Shown piece by piece: positions 1 to 7,766 of a DNA stretch of 64,000 bases. The stretch is from NCBI GenBank assembly GCA_029254375.1, contig JAQWXR010000018.1:39162-103161 (forward strand), in the 5' to 3' direction. Origin of the DNA: Schleiferiaceae bacterium (GTDB taxonomy: Bacteria > Bacteroidota > Bacteroidia > Flavobacteriales > Schleiferiaceae). The notes beneath the pieces were generated by a model. The model had not been told where the DNA came from. It worked only from the letters and a program-made list of their open reading frames with translations, and made no database searches. Made by a program: the position numbers and the translations under genes. Every line of letters begins with the position of its first letter. Positions within the stretch are counted from its first letter, which is position 1.

Positions 1-41
1 AAGCTAAGCCCCAGAAGGACTGCAAAGGGTCGTGTTTTCAT
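1..41 (-). CDS. N-terminus of a B12-riboswitch-controlled exported protein (cut by window edge)
   Basis: An ATG at 39-41 on the minus strand opens a frame that runs off the left edge. The 13 readable residues (MKTRPFAVLLGLS) look like the start of a signal peptide: two basic residues followed by a hydrophobic stretch. The frame begins about 45 nt after the B12 box of the cobalamin riboswitch, so the gene is almost certainly controlled by it. In Bacteroidota such a gene is commonly a TonB-dependent outer-membrane receptor of the BtuB kind, but the visible part is too short to prove the family. The family is inference; the open frame and its position are seen directly. Confidence 0.6.
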   Translation of the reverse strand, partial: MKTRPFAVLLGLS

Positions 42-71
42 ATCGCTTCAGCGCTAGGCCCGGCACTGACG

Positions 72-240
72 GGGGTATAGAACTTGGCAGGTCTTCTGGC
101 TCCCTGTCGCTTCGTGGCCTTCCCAGACTATCCAGTGGCATATTCACGAAGCGTATCAAACAGGTTACAGCTGCGGGTACAGCTCCGGAATTGCACCGGA
201 TTCCCTTTTAAGCCTTTCTAATTAAAAGGCACGCAAGAAC
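72..240 (-). ncRNA. Cobalamin (AdoCbl) riboswitch
   Basis: Read on the minus strand, the segment carries the hallmarks of the cobalamin riboswitch. These are the conserved core around 165-208, which includes GGTGCAATTCCGG and the GCTGTACCCGCAGCTGTAA block, and the B12 box AGCCAGAAGACCTGCC at 86-101. Between them lie the paired arms of the central domain, with CACGAAGCG at 109-117 complementing CGCTTCGTG at 144-152. It lies between the HMG-CoA lyase-like stop codon (250-252) and the ATG of the edge gene. The outer limits are approximate because I did not fold it. Known members usually repress translation or transcription of B12 uptake or synthesis genes when cobalamin binds. Confidence 0.93.
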
Positions 241-249
241 CCCGCAAAT

Positions 250-1116
250 TTAGAGAAAAAAGCGACGCGCAGCGTTGTGTGCTGCTTCAAGGGCCAGCGG
301 GGATACATTGGTCTGGATACCTTCGGACAAAGCGAAGGTTAACAGGCTTTCGGAAGGCAAATTCCCGCACAATTGATCTTGTGCCAAAGGGCAGCCTCCG
401 TAACCCAGTAAGGCGGAGTCAAATCGACAAACGCCTGCTTCCCATCCAGCTTGGACTAAGCCAGAGCGCAACGAATACCCTGATGGTACATGAAGATGCA
501 AGCCGAGATTCGCTGCAGGACTAGCACGCCGACAGGTGGTCACTAATTCGCTGATGCTCTCGGGACGGGCCATACCGACTGTGTCGCTGAGCGAAATCGC
601 CTCAGGCTCAACCTCCAATTGGATGCGAGCAACCCAATGAGCTACTTCCTCAACGCTGAAGGGCTCGCCATATGGATTCCCAAAAGCCATGCTGACGTAC
701 ACCACCAGCGACTTTCCTGATTGACGGATCATCTTCGCATGACCGCTCAGTTCTTCCATGGCTTGTTCGCATGTTCGATTGGTGTTGCGTCGCTGAAATT
801 CATCGGACGCGGAAAAAGGAAAACCGATCACATCCACCTGAGGGTGCGCACATGCGGACGATACACCATGGCGATTCGCTGCAATGACTAAGAATCTGTT
901 CTTCCCTTTAACCTTCGAAAGTCTGCTTAGAACTTCCGAACTATCAGCCATTTGAGGGATGGCCTTGGGTGAGACGAAGCTGCCTATGTCAATGCTGTCA
1001 AAGCCCACCTCCATGAGGTGTTCCAGGTACTCCACCTTGGCGTCGGTAGATAAGGGATGTGGATAGCCTTGCATAGCGTCCCGCGGGCATTCCACCCAAA
1101 TCAACTTCTTTTCCAT
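250..1116 (-). CDS. Hydroxymethylglutaryl-CoA lyase-like TIM-barrel enzyme
   Basis: The 288-residue protein belongs to the HMGL/DRE-TIM metallolyase family. HMG-CoA lyase splits HMG-CoA into acetyl-CoA and acetoacetate at the end of leucine breakdown. The N-terminal metal/substrate motif reads ECPRDAMQG (residues 9-17), where the family usually has GPRDGLQ. The metal-binding HLHV lies near residue 209. The flexible catalytic loop GYGGCPLA carries the cysteine at about 242, as in true lyases. The length fits bacterial lyases (about 290-300). It starts inside the 3' end of pyrD (16-nt overlap), so the two are co-transcribed. The G-to-A and L-to-M changes in the first motif leave some doubt about the exact acyl-CoA used. 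Confidence 0.82.
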   Translation of the reverse strand: MEKKLIWVECPRDAMQGYPHPLSTDAKVEYLEHLMEVGFDSIDIGSFVSPKAIPQMADSSEVLSRLSKVKGKNRFLVIAANRHGVSSACAHPQVDVIGFPFSASDEFQRRNTNRTCEQAMEELSGHAKMIRQSGKSLVVYVSMAFGNPYGEPFSVEEVAHWVARIQLEVEPEAISLSDTVGMARPESISELVTTCRRASPAANLGLHLHVPSGYSLRSGLVQAGWEAGVCRFDSALLGYGGCPLAQDQLCGNLPSESLLTFALSEGIQTNVSPLALEAAHNAARRFFL

Positions 1117-2132
1117 ACCTCCTGTAATTTACTCACCAAAGCAGGCCCTTCATACACAAAGCCCGTATATACCTGAACGAGATCAGCCCCTGCATTCAAC
1201 TTGTCGCGAACATCCTGGGCATGAAACACGCCTCCTACACCAATGATGGAAATTTGATCATGCACGGCTTCGCGCACCCACTCAACGACTTGCGTGCTGC
1301 GCGCAACTATAGGTCGGCCAGATAATCCTCCCGCGCCGATAGATTGGATCCGCTGAGCTGTCGCACTCAATCCAGAACGATCAATGGTTGTATTCGTGGC
1401 AATCAGCCCTTGGAAACCTGACTCAACCGCTAAACGCGCCATGCCTTGTACTTCATCTTTACTCAGGTCAGGGGCAATTTTAACGGCAAGAGGAATCGAA
1501 CCAAGTCGATTATTCTCCTCGACTACGGCCTCAAGAAGCACTTTAAGAGCCTTTTCATGTTGTAAATCCCTTAGTCCAGGCGTATTCGGCGAGGATATAT
1601 TGATCGTGAAATAATCAACGGTTCCAGAAAGCATTTGCATGGCTCTGATATAGTCATTCACAGCGTCTTGATTCGCTGTGTCTTTATTCTTTCCAATGTT
1701 TCCGCCTACAATGCCCAAGTTGGGATCTCTTTTGGCCAAACGTTTGGCCGCATCTTCAGCCCCTCGATTATTGAAGCCCATGCGGTTAATGATCGCTTGA
1801 TCTTGAGGAAGTCGGAATACGCGTGGCTGTGGATTCCCTGCTTGTGGCCGAGGAGTTAGGGTTCCAACCTCCACGTGACTGAATCCCAACGAAAAGAAGC
1901 CTCGGACTGCCTCAGCATTTTTATCTAATCCCGCGGCTAGGCCTACGGGATGACGAAACTGTAGCCCCATGGCCTCTACTGGTCTTGAAGCAATCTCTCC
2001 TGCCCAAGCAGATAAAAGACGACGGCCAAGGGCACTTGACTGTAGGACTTTAAGTTGAGCCATCGTCAAATTGTGTGCTTTTTCTGCCGAAAGAGCAAAA
2101 AGCATGGGTCGAAGCAAAGTGTTATACAGCAT
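1101..2132 (-). CDS. pyrD: Dihydroorotate dehydrogenase (quinone), class 2
   Basis: PyrD oxidises dihydroorotate to orotate in pyrimidine synthesis, passing electrons through FMN to quinone at the inner membrane. The product is 343 residues, the usual class 2 length. The N-terminal amphipathic helix segment (LLRPMLFALSAEKAHNLT) marks the membrane-associated class. NRMGFNNRG and the catalytic-serine motif NISSPNTPGLR are present, and GLSGRPI and the FMN-phosphate region GVGGV follow. I start at the ATG at 2130-2132 rather than 75 nt upstream. The longer form would add unrelated residues and overlap smpB, and the -7 box at 2139-2146 sits 6 nt before this ATG. Confidence 0.96.
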   Translation of the reverse strand: MLYNTLLRPMLFALSAEKAHNLTMAQLKVLQSSALGRRLLSAWAGEIASRPVEAMGLQFRHPVGLAAGLDKNAEAVRGFFSLGFSHVEVGTLTPRPQAGNPQPRVFRLPQDQAIINRMGFNNRGAEDAAKRLAKRDPNLGIVGGNIGKNKDTANQDAVNDYIRAMQMLSGTVDYFTINISSPNTPGLRDLQHEKALKVLLEAVVEENNRLGSIPLAVKIAPDLSKDEVQGMARLAVESGFQGLIATNTTIDRSGLSATAQRIQSIGAGGLSGRPIVARSTQVVEWVREAVHDQISIIGVGGVFHAQDVRDKLNAGADLVQVYTGFVYEGPALVSKLQEVWKRS

Positions 2133-2138
2133 ACTCCA

Positions 2139-2158
2139 CAAAAGTAGGGTTAGATTTG
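2139..2158. promoter_or_regulatory. Back-to-back -7 boxes of the divergent pyrD and smpB promoters
   Basis: The plus strand has TAGATTTG at 2151-2158, four C residues, then the GTG start of smpB at 2163. The minus strand has TACTTTTG (2146 to 2139), six nucleotides, then the ATG of pyrD at 2132. Both match the Bacteroidota -7 consensus TAnnTTTG exactly. Only four base pairs separate the boxes, so the two polymerases must compete for this site. With initiation a few nucleotides after the box, both transcripts would start at or next to the start codon. A matching -33 element is not evident for either gene. Confidence 0.7.
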
Positions 2159-2162
2159 CCCC

Positions 2163-2603
2163 GTGAACCCTGTCATTCAGAATCGTCAAGCTCGATTTGC
2201 CTATCAACTAGAGGATTTCTTCACCGCTGGTCTTCAATTATACGGTACCGAAGTGAAATCGCTCCGCGAAGGAAAAGGCAATTTATCGGATAGTTATTGC
2301 TACATCAGCGATACAGGTGAATTGTGGATTAAAAATCTGCACATCTCGGAGTTTCGCTTGGGTACCCATATGAACCACCTTCCATTGCGCGAGCGCAAGT
2401 TGCTTTTGAAGAAGAATGAATTGGTCAAAATTCAAAAAGCTTTGAAAGATGTGGGTACGACGGTGATTCCCCTCAAATTGTTTTTCAGCCCACGCGGTTG
2501 GGCTAAACTCGAAATCGCCACAGCCAAAGGCAAAAAATTACACGATAAACGTGCGGCAATAAAAGAGCGCGATATTGATCGGGATACGCGAAGAGAGTTA
2601 TGA
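2163..2603 (+). CDS. smpB: SsrA-binding protein SmpB
   Basis: SmpB binds tmRNA and delivers it to ribosomes stalled on broken mRNAs. The 146-residue product has the usual length. The family signature NRQARFAYQLEDFFTAGLQL appears near the N-terminus, followed by GTEVKSLREGKGNLSDSY, HISEF, RKLLL and a basic C-terminal tail (KKLHDKRAAIKERDIDRDTR) that mimics an anticodon stem in known structures. The start is GTG, chosen because it follows the promoter box by four nucleotides and matches the usual N-terminus. It is divergent from pyrD, and the next gene (pcm) points back toward it. Confidence 0.97.
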   Translation: MNPVIQNRQARFAYQLEDFFTAGLQLYGTEVKSLREGKGNLSDSYCYISDTGELWIKNLHISEFRLGTHMNHLPLRERKLLLKKNELVKIQKALKDVGTTVIPLKLFFSPRGWAKLEIATAKGKKLHDKRAAIKERDIDRDTRREL

Positions 2604-2608
2604 TTGGC

Positions 2609-3265
2609 TTAACGGCCTGTATTGACGTCCTTCAGCATGGGGACGAACCTAAATTGCCCCAAAACTTCTTCTTGACGCAAGCCTGCTTTATCCGTCCAAA
2701 CCGCATGCATGCTTTGCTCGCTTTCCACTTCGCCGACAGGCACTATTAAACGTCCTCCAGGACGCAGCTGCTCCAAAAGCTCCTGAGGCAAAGCCGGTGC
2801 AGCAGCCGTCACCAAAATGCCATCAAATGGGGCAAAAGCGGGCATTCCTTTATATCCATCCCCAAACTTTTGGCTTACCCTGTAGCCTAGATCGAGCAGC
2901 AAGCTTTTAGAGAAGTCGAAAAGCTCTTTTTGACGTTCAATGGTATAAACCTTGTACCCCATCGCCGCTAAAACGGCAGCCTGGTAGCCCGAGCCCGTGC
3001 CGATTTCGAGAATCTTAGAACCACTCGGAGCCCGCAAAGCTTCCGTCTGAAACGCGACCGTATAGGGTTGAGAAATCGTCTGCTGCGCACGAATTGGAAA
3101 AGCGGCATCCCGATAGGCATACTGCTCAAACGAACTATCCAGAAACAAATGGCGAGGAACCTGACTGATCGCATCAAGGACCCCTTCATCCATAATTCCA
3201 CGCTCGCGAAGCTGCTCGACAAGCTGTAAACGTTGGCCTTGGTGCCGTGGAGAATCGGTGCGCAT
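2609..3265 (-). CDS. pcm: Protein-L-isoaspartate O-methyltransferase
   Basis: Pcm methylates abnormal L-isoaspartyl residues with S-adenosylmethionine as the first step in repairing aged proteins. The 218-residue product contains the substrate-side motif QTISQPYTVAFQTEAL, the SAM-binding glycine motif LEIGTGSGYQAAVLA, the acidic loop YTIERQ and the C-terminal LRPGGRLIVPVG. I begin at the ATG at 3263-3265, which gives the normal family length. The longer open frame to 3388 would run through the divergent lipoprotein gene's start and has no family-like sequence. A near-consensus box TAATTTG (one base short) lies 9 nt upstream of the ATG on the minus strand. Confidence 0.95.
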   Translation of the reverse strand: MRTDSPRHQGQRLQLVEQLRERGIMDEGVLDAISQVPRHLFLDSSFEQYAYRDAAFPIRAQQTISQPYTVAFQTEALRAPSGSKILEIGTGSGYQAAVLAAMGYKVYTIERQKELFDFSKSLLLDLGYRVSQKFGDGYKGMPAFAPFDGILVTAAAPALPQELLEQLRPGGRLIVPVGEVESEQSMHAVWTDKAGLRQEEVLGQFRFVPMLKDVNTGR

Positions 3266-3298
3266 GAAGGCCTGCAAATTACAAAGCCGCCACTGCTT

Positions 3299-3306
3299 TA
3301 CCTTTG
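3299..3306 (+). promoter_or_regulatory. -7 promoter box, leaderless type
   Basis: TACCTTTG matches TAnnTTTG exactly. Four C residues separate it from the ATG at 3311, so the predicted transcript starts at the start codon. No clear TTG-type -33 element is seen 19-23 nt upstream. Confidence 0.6.
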
Positions 3307-3310
3307 CCCC

Positions 3311-4231
3311 ATGCAGGAAAGTTTTACACGATTCATCGGACTTGGAATGTGCGTGATCATTGCGTTTTGGAATTGCGATCGTGCACAAATCGATGAACCA
3401 GCGTTTCTACATGTGGAATCCCTGGCACTCGCGCCGGTAAGTAATGCGGCATTTGGGAATACCAGCTCGAAGGTTACCACCGCGTGGGTAGAGGTTAATG
3501 GACAGAATTTGGGGGCACATCACTTGCCCTTTAACCTACCCGTTCTTATTGATGGGGAAGGTCCAGCCGAGGTTCGCCTGTATCCTGGGATCAACATTAA
3601 TGGCATAGCTAGTTTTCGGGGAATCTATCCGTTCTACACCGACTACAGTGCTCAGGTCAATTTGCAGCGAGGCAAAACCAGCCAAGTTCCTGCCGGAGGC
3701 CCAAATGTTTTGGCCTATGACTACAGCGGTCTGGGCGGAAATCTTATAGTCGAAAATCTAGAGAATTTTGAATCCGTTGGTCAGCGCCTTGTGGCCACGA
3801 GTCAAAGTGATACTAGCTGGATTTTGGTAAATGATGCTGCGCTGAAATTCCCGGCTCCCATGGGGGAATCTAATGTGTACAGTGGGATGGCTATTCTAGA
3901 CACCGGAATTACTCGTTTTGAGGTTCATAGTCTAGAGCGCTATGTGTTGCCGAAATTAAGTGCGAACGTATACGTCGAATTGGATTACCGTTGCAGTCAA
4001 CCGTTGAGTATTGGCGTCATTGCCTATCGACCAGGCCAAATTATTCAGATGCCCACGGCTACACTAAATCCTAGTTCAACCTGGAATCACGCCTACATCA
4101 ATTTGATCACCGAAGTGTCCGGTGTACCCGACGCCTCGGACTTTCGAATTTATATCGGAACCATTAAGGCAGGTAACGGGAAGTTGGACACTGTGTTAGT
4201 AGATAATGTGCGTTTAGTCTATCGCCCGTGA
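3311..4231 (+). CDS. Putative exported lipoprotein of unknown function
   Basis: I do not recognise a defined family. The 306-residue protein begins with a short charged region, a hydrophobic helix and a cysteine (sequence IIAFWNC, about residue 22), which suggests a lipoprotein although the lipobox is loose. The rest looks beta-rich, with a DUF4397-like feel in the first half (VLIDGEGPAEVRLYPGIN) and a second half with many short strand-like segments ending in DTVLVDNVRLVYRP. The ATG at 3311 fits the promoter box and the signal sequence; the open frame extends 78 nt further up. It overlaps the next gene by four nucleotides (GTGA), so it is probably co-transcribed with the sugar transferase and may serve cell-surface polysaccharide assembly. 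That last point is inference. Confidence 0.7.
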   Translation: MQESFTRFIGLGMCVIIAFWNCDRAQIDEPAFLHVESLALAPVSNAAFGNTSSKVTTAWVEVNGQNLGAHHLPFNLPVLIDGEGPAEVRLYPGININGIASFRGIYPFYTDYSAQVNLQRGKTSQVPAGGPNVLAYDYSGLGGNLIVENLENFESVGQRLVATSQSDTSWILVNDAALKFPAPMGESNVYSGMAILDTGITRFEVHSLERYVLPKLSANVYVELDYRCSQPLSIGVIAYRPGQIIQMPTATLNPSSTWNHAYINLITEVSGVPDASDFRIYIGTIKAGNGKLDTVLVDNVRLVYRP

Positions 4232-5661
4232 GTCCGAGGAGTCGACATCTCAATCGTGTCGCTCACGGGTGGCGAATAGCATATCAAGTGTGGGATATTC
4301 TCGGTGGCCTGTTGGCCTACACCGCATTGTATAGCTTTAGAAAGAACATCCTCGAGCCCGCTCGTTTTGGCTTACCTGAAATGGCCTGGGACAGCTTTTT
4401 CTACTGGGGGGCCCTGATCACGGCGGGACTCTGGTTCATGTCTATGATGATGGTAGGGTTGTACTTACGACCCTTGCGTAAGAGTCGGCTTAAAGAACTG
4501 AGCAAAGCCCTTCAGGTCTGGGCCATATTTAGCGTGATGTATTTCATGCTCTTCATTTTGGATGACTTCGTGGAGGGCTATAGTGGCTACTTTAAAAGTG
4601 CGGGCTTGTTTTCTGGCTTCTTACTGCTTTGGACGGTTTTAGGTAAAATTCTCCTGGGCTATATTATTCGGCATCGCATTAAGCTTCGGAAATTCACCTT
4701 TCCGACCTTACTGATTGGAGATCGCGAAACCCTAAGTCAACATATTGAAGGACTTCTTCGGCACGCCTATGAGTCAGGTGAGGTACTGGCTGGCTGGATT
4801 AATACAGAAGGCAACGGCGATCGTTCGCCGCTTCAAAATCTACCCATGCTCGGTCAGCCGGATGATGTAGGCCATTGGGTTGACAAGCTTCATGTGGAAG
4901 ATTGCATATTAGCCCTTCCGTCGCAGCAGCATGATCGCCTTACCCCACTCATTTTGGATCTCGAGATGCTGGGTGCTCGTATTTTCATGCTGCCCGACAC
5001 CTATGGCATTCTCTCCGGCATGGTCGGAATTGACGAACATGGGCTACCCTTGATGGAATGGCACCTAGATCCAATGGACCCTTGGCAGCGAAATACAAAG
5101 CGATTGGGTGATGTGATTCTCAGCGCCTTGGCACTTCTTGTGCTGAGTCCCTTGCTTATTTGGGTGGGAATATTGGTGAAGATGGACGGCGGCCCGGCAT
5201 TTTATCGTCAAGAGCGTTTAGGCCGAAAAGCGAAGCCGTTCAAAATCGTCAAGTTCCGCTCCATGGGAATAGGAGCCGAACATTCAGGCCCACAACTGAG
5301 TTCGGAGGATGATCCGCGCATCACGCGTATCGGAAAGTGGTTAAGGAAATACCGTTTTGACGAGCTACCTCAATTCTGGAATGTGCTTGTAGGAGAAATG
5401 AGCCTCGTTGGTCCACGCCCTGAACGGGCCTTTTTTGCCGAACAAATCTTAGAAAAGGCCCCGCAATACCGGCACATCTACAAGGTTCAACCCGGCATCA
5501 CCAGCTGGGGAATGGTTCGCTACGGCTATGCCAGCTCTGTGGATCAAATGATTCGGAGAATGGAGTACGACCTCGTATACATTGAGAACATGTCTTTTTT
5601 CAATGATATCAAGGTGGGGATTTATACCGTTTGGACCGTGATCCAAGGCCGCGGGAAGTAA
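4228..5661 (+). CDS. Exopolysaccharide polyprenyl glycosylphosphotransferase (WcaJ/CpsE-type)
   Basis: This 477-residue membrane enzyme is expected to transfer a sugar-1-phosphate onto undecaprenyl phosphate, the first step of surface-polysaccharide or O-unit synthesis. The N-terminal half has several hydrophobic helices and a CoA-binding-like middle domain. The C-terminal bacterial sugar transferase domain (about residues 285-477) carries a membrane re-entrant helix (LGDVILSALALLVLSPLLIW), the motif FKIVKFRSMG, DELPQFWNVLVGEMSLVGPR, and the end motif KVQPGITSWGMVRYGYA. The start is a GTG overlapping the lipoprotein stop codon. The sugar cannot be told from sequence. Confidence 0.9.
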   Translation: MSPRSRHLNRVAHGWRIAYQVWDILGGLLAYTALYSFRKNILEPARFGLPEMAWDSFFYWGALITAGLWFMSMMMVGLYLRPLRKSRLKELSKALQVWAIFSVMYFMLFILDDFVEGYSGYFKSAGLFSGFLLLWTVLGKILLGYIIRHRIKLRKFTFPTLLIGDRETLSQHIEGLLRHAYESGEVLAGWINTEGNGDRSPLQNLPMLGQPDDVGHWVDKLHVEDCILALPSQQHDRLTPLILDLEMLGARIFMLPDTYGILSGMVGIDEHGLPLMEWHLDPMDPWQRNTKRLGDVILSALALLVLSPLLIWVGILVKMDGGPAFYRQERLGRKAKPFKIVKFRSMGIGAEHSGPQLSSEDDPRITRIGKWLRKYRFDELPQFWNVLVGEMSLVGPRPERAFFAEQILEKAPQYRHIYKVQPGITSWGMVRYGYASSVDQMIRRMEYDLVYIENMSFFNDIKVGIYTVWTVIQGRGK

Positions 5662-5670
5662 TTGCTGCCC

Positions 5671-5678
5671 TATCTTTC
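5671..5678 (+). promoter_or_regulatory. Near-consensus -7 box before the 3-hydroxybutyryl-CoA dehydrogenase gene
   Basis: TATCTTTC differs from TAnnTTTG only in the last base and lies five nucleotides before the ATG at 5684. The 22-nt gap after the sugar transferase stop allows an independent promoter, but read-through from upstream is equally possible. Confidence 0.4.
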
Positions 5679-5683
5679 GGGTC

Positions 5684-6577
5684 ATGAAAAATGTGACTGT
5701 ATTAGGCGCTGGCACTATGGGCAACGGAATTGCGCATGTGCTTGCGAGCCATGGCATCAACGTCTCGCTATTTGATATTTCTCAAGGGGCGCTGGAAAAG
5801 GCGATCGGAACGATCCGAAAGAATTTGGATCGCCAAGTTTCAAAAGGAATGCACACCGCGGAGGAAGCCCGTGAGGCTATGGGGCGTATTCATTGCTTCG
5901 CTGATCTTGAGGTGGCCTTGAAGAGCGCCGAACTGGTGATAGAAGCAGCTACCGAACGCGAGGAGCTAAAACTTCAAATATTTAAAGATCTTGATGCCAA
6001 AGCTCCGGCTGGTTGTATTCTTGCGAGCAACACCTCTTCCATCTCCATCGGCAAGATTGCTGCTGTGACTCAGCGACCTGATTTGGTCATCGGGATGCAC
6101 TTTATGAATCCGGTACCGGTCATGAAATTGGTAGAAATTATTCGAGGTTACAAGACCTCAGATGACACCACAGACGCGGTAATCGCCCTCGCTAAGGACC
6201 TGGGGAAAACAGCCATCGCCTGCCATGATTATCCAGGATTTGTAGCGAACCGCATTCTTATGCCGATGATTAACGAAGCCATTGAAACATTGCAGACGGG
6301 CGTGGCTGGAGTAGCCGAAATCGATGGCATCATGAAGCTAGGCATGGCGCATCCTATGGGGCCCTTGCAACTGGCCGATTTTATTGGTTTAGATGTTTGT
6401 CTGAGTATCCTGAGGGTACTCCATGACGGCCTAGGACAGCCCAAGTATTCGCCCAATCCCCTCTTAGTCAATCTCGTCACCTCGGGCGACTTAGGCGTTA
6501 AATCCGGTCGAGGCTTTTACGATTACAGCCAGGGCACGAAGGACGCTCCGGTTGCTTATTTACCTACTCACGCTTAA
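5684..6577 (+). CDS. 3-hydroxybutyryl-CoA dehydrogenase
   Basis: This NAD-dependent enzyme interconverts acetoacetyl-CoA and 3-hydroxybutyryl-CoA in fatty-acid or butanoate metabolism. The 297-residue length is usual for the stand-alone form (about 280-300). The Rossmann motif VLGAGTMGNGIAHVLA begins at residue 5. SNTSSISI and the catalytic-histidine motif GMHFMNPVPVMKLVE follow, then PGFVANRILMPMINEA, and the C-terminal helical domain has HPMGPLQLADFIGLD and KSGRGFYDY. The start ATG lies just after a near-consensus -7 box. A peptidase gene follows 10 nt after the stop. Confidence 0.95.
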   Translation: MKNVTVLGAGTMGNGIAHVLASHGINVSLFDISQGALEKAIGTIRKNLDRQVSKGMHTAEEAREAMGRIHCFADLEVALKSAELVIEAATEREELKLQIFKDLDAKAPAGCILASNTSSISIGKIAAVTQRPDLVIGMHFMNPVPVMKLVEIIRGYKTSDDTTDAVIALAKDLGKTAIACHDYPGFVANRILMPMINEAIETLQTGVAGVAEIDGIMKLGMAHPMGPLQLADFIGLDVCLSILRVLHDGLGQPKYSPNPLLVNLVTSGDLGVKSGRGFYDYSQGTKDAPVAYLPTHA

Positions 6578-6587
6578 ACCCTGTATT

Positions 6588-7766
6588 ATGAATAAACTTC
6601 TCTCACTCGGAATGTTCGTTGGGCTTTCGATAAGCTCGTTGGCCCAAGTTAATTTAATTAACAAGGTGTCGGGCAATGGCGCGAATGATGACGGTAGCTT
6701 TGAATTCAAAACCCTGATTGACCTAGAGGCCACTCCCGTCAAAAACCAAGGCCAAACGGGAACATGCTGGTCCTACTCCACGACAGGCTTTATTGAATCT
6801 GAATTGATACGCATGGGCAAGCCTGCCATGGATTTGGCAGAAATGTACACCGTTCGCAAAGTCTACCAAGACAAAGCCAATCGCTATGTGCGCTTGCACG
6901 GCTATCTCAATTTCGCACAAGGTGGTGCCATGCCAGACATGCTTTATGTCATCAAAAACCATGGCGCTGTGCCTCAGGATGCCTACCCTGGCTTGAACTA
7001 CGGAAAGGATTACAACGACCACGATGAGCTCGAAGCCGCCTTAAAAGGCATTGTCGATGCCGTGGTGAATAAAAACTCGGGCACCGTAACTCCTGTTTGG
7101 AAAGAAGGATTTACTGGTTTCTTGGATGCCTATCTAGGTCCCGAGCCCAGTCTTTTTAAGTATGAAGGCAAGAGCTACACTCCTCGGACTTTTGCAGACA
7201 ATGTTTTGGGAATCAAGCCAGACGACTATATTCAGCTCACTTCCTACAGTCACCAGCCCTTCCAATCATGGTTTGCGATTGAAGTACCTGACAACTGGAC
7301 CTGGGGACTTTCCTACAATGTTCCGTTGGACGATATGATGGCGACCATTGACCATGCCCTGGAAAACGGATTCACAATTGCGTGGGCCACTGATGTTTCA
7401 GAGAAAGGCTTCTCCTTGAAGAATGGTGTGGCCGTGTTACCCAGCAAACCCTGGAATAAAATGAGTGACGAGGAACGCTCTAGTGTTTACACCGGACCCC
7501 ACGAGGAAATGGTGGTAACCCAAGAGCTTCGACAATTGGCCTATGACAATTACGAATCCACGGATGACCATGGCATGCAAATCGTCGGAAAGGTGGCCGA
7601 TCAGACGGGAGCCATCTACTACATTGTAAAGAACTCTTGGGGTGAACGCGAAAACGCCTATCGCAGCGGCTATATCTATGCCTCTGAAGCATTTGTGCGC
7701 TACAAGACGCTTTCTATCCTTCTCCATAAGGGCGGAGTGCCTAAGAGAATCGCCAAAGGCATGTGA
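6588..7766 (+). CDS. Secreted C1-family cysteine peptidase (bleomycin hydrolase / PepC type)
   Basis: The 392-residue protein is a papain-fold aminopeptidase of the bleomycin-hydrolase class (C1B). The catalytic cysteine is C60 in GQTGTCWSYS, the histidine H328 in DDHGMQIVGK, and the asparagine N349 in VKNSWGE. Unlike the cytoplasmic PepC of most bacteria, it starts with a clear signal peptide (MNKLLSLGMFVGLSISSLAQ), so it should act in the periplasm or outside the cell. I start at the ATG at 6588; the frame extends 36 nt into the preceding gene without a family match. It ends directly against the argS stop codon, with no room for a terminator. Confidence 0.92.
   Translation: MNKLLSLGMFVGLSISSLAQVNLINKVSGNGANDDGSFEFKTLIDLEATPVKNQGQTGTCWSYSTTGFIESELIRMGKPAMDLAEMYTVRKVYQDKANRYVRLHGYLNFAQGGAMPDMLYVIKNHGAVPQDAYPGLNYGKDYNDHDELEAALKGIVDAVVNKNSGTVTPVWKEGFTGFLDAYLGPEPSLFKYEGKSYTPRTFADNVLGIKPDDYIQLTSYSHQPFQSWFAIEVPDNWTWGLSYNVPLDDMMATIDHALENGFTIAWATDVSEKGFSLKNGVAVLPSKPWNKMSDEERSSVYTGPHEEMVVTQELRQLAYDNYESTDDHGMQIVGKVADQTGAIYYIVKNSWGERENAYRSGYIYASEAFVRYKTLSILLHKGGVPKRIAKGM

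Noticed and set aside
1118..1128. AGGAGG-like sequence just before the HMG-CoA lyase-like start codon on the minus strand
   Set aside because: It lies one nucleotide from the ATG, too close for ribosome binding, and it is coding sequence of pyrD (codons for Gln-Glu-Val). I treat it as coincidental.
5630..5678. Full -33/-7 promoter for the 3-hydroxybutyryl-CoA dehydrogenase gene using TTTG at 5630-5633
   Set aside because: The spacing to TATCTTTC is 37 nt, too long for the 19-23 nt expected, so only the weak -7-like box is listed.
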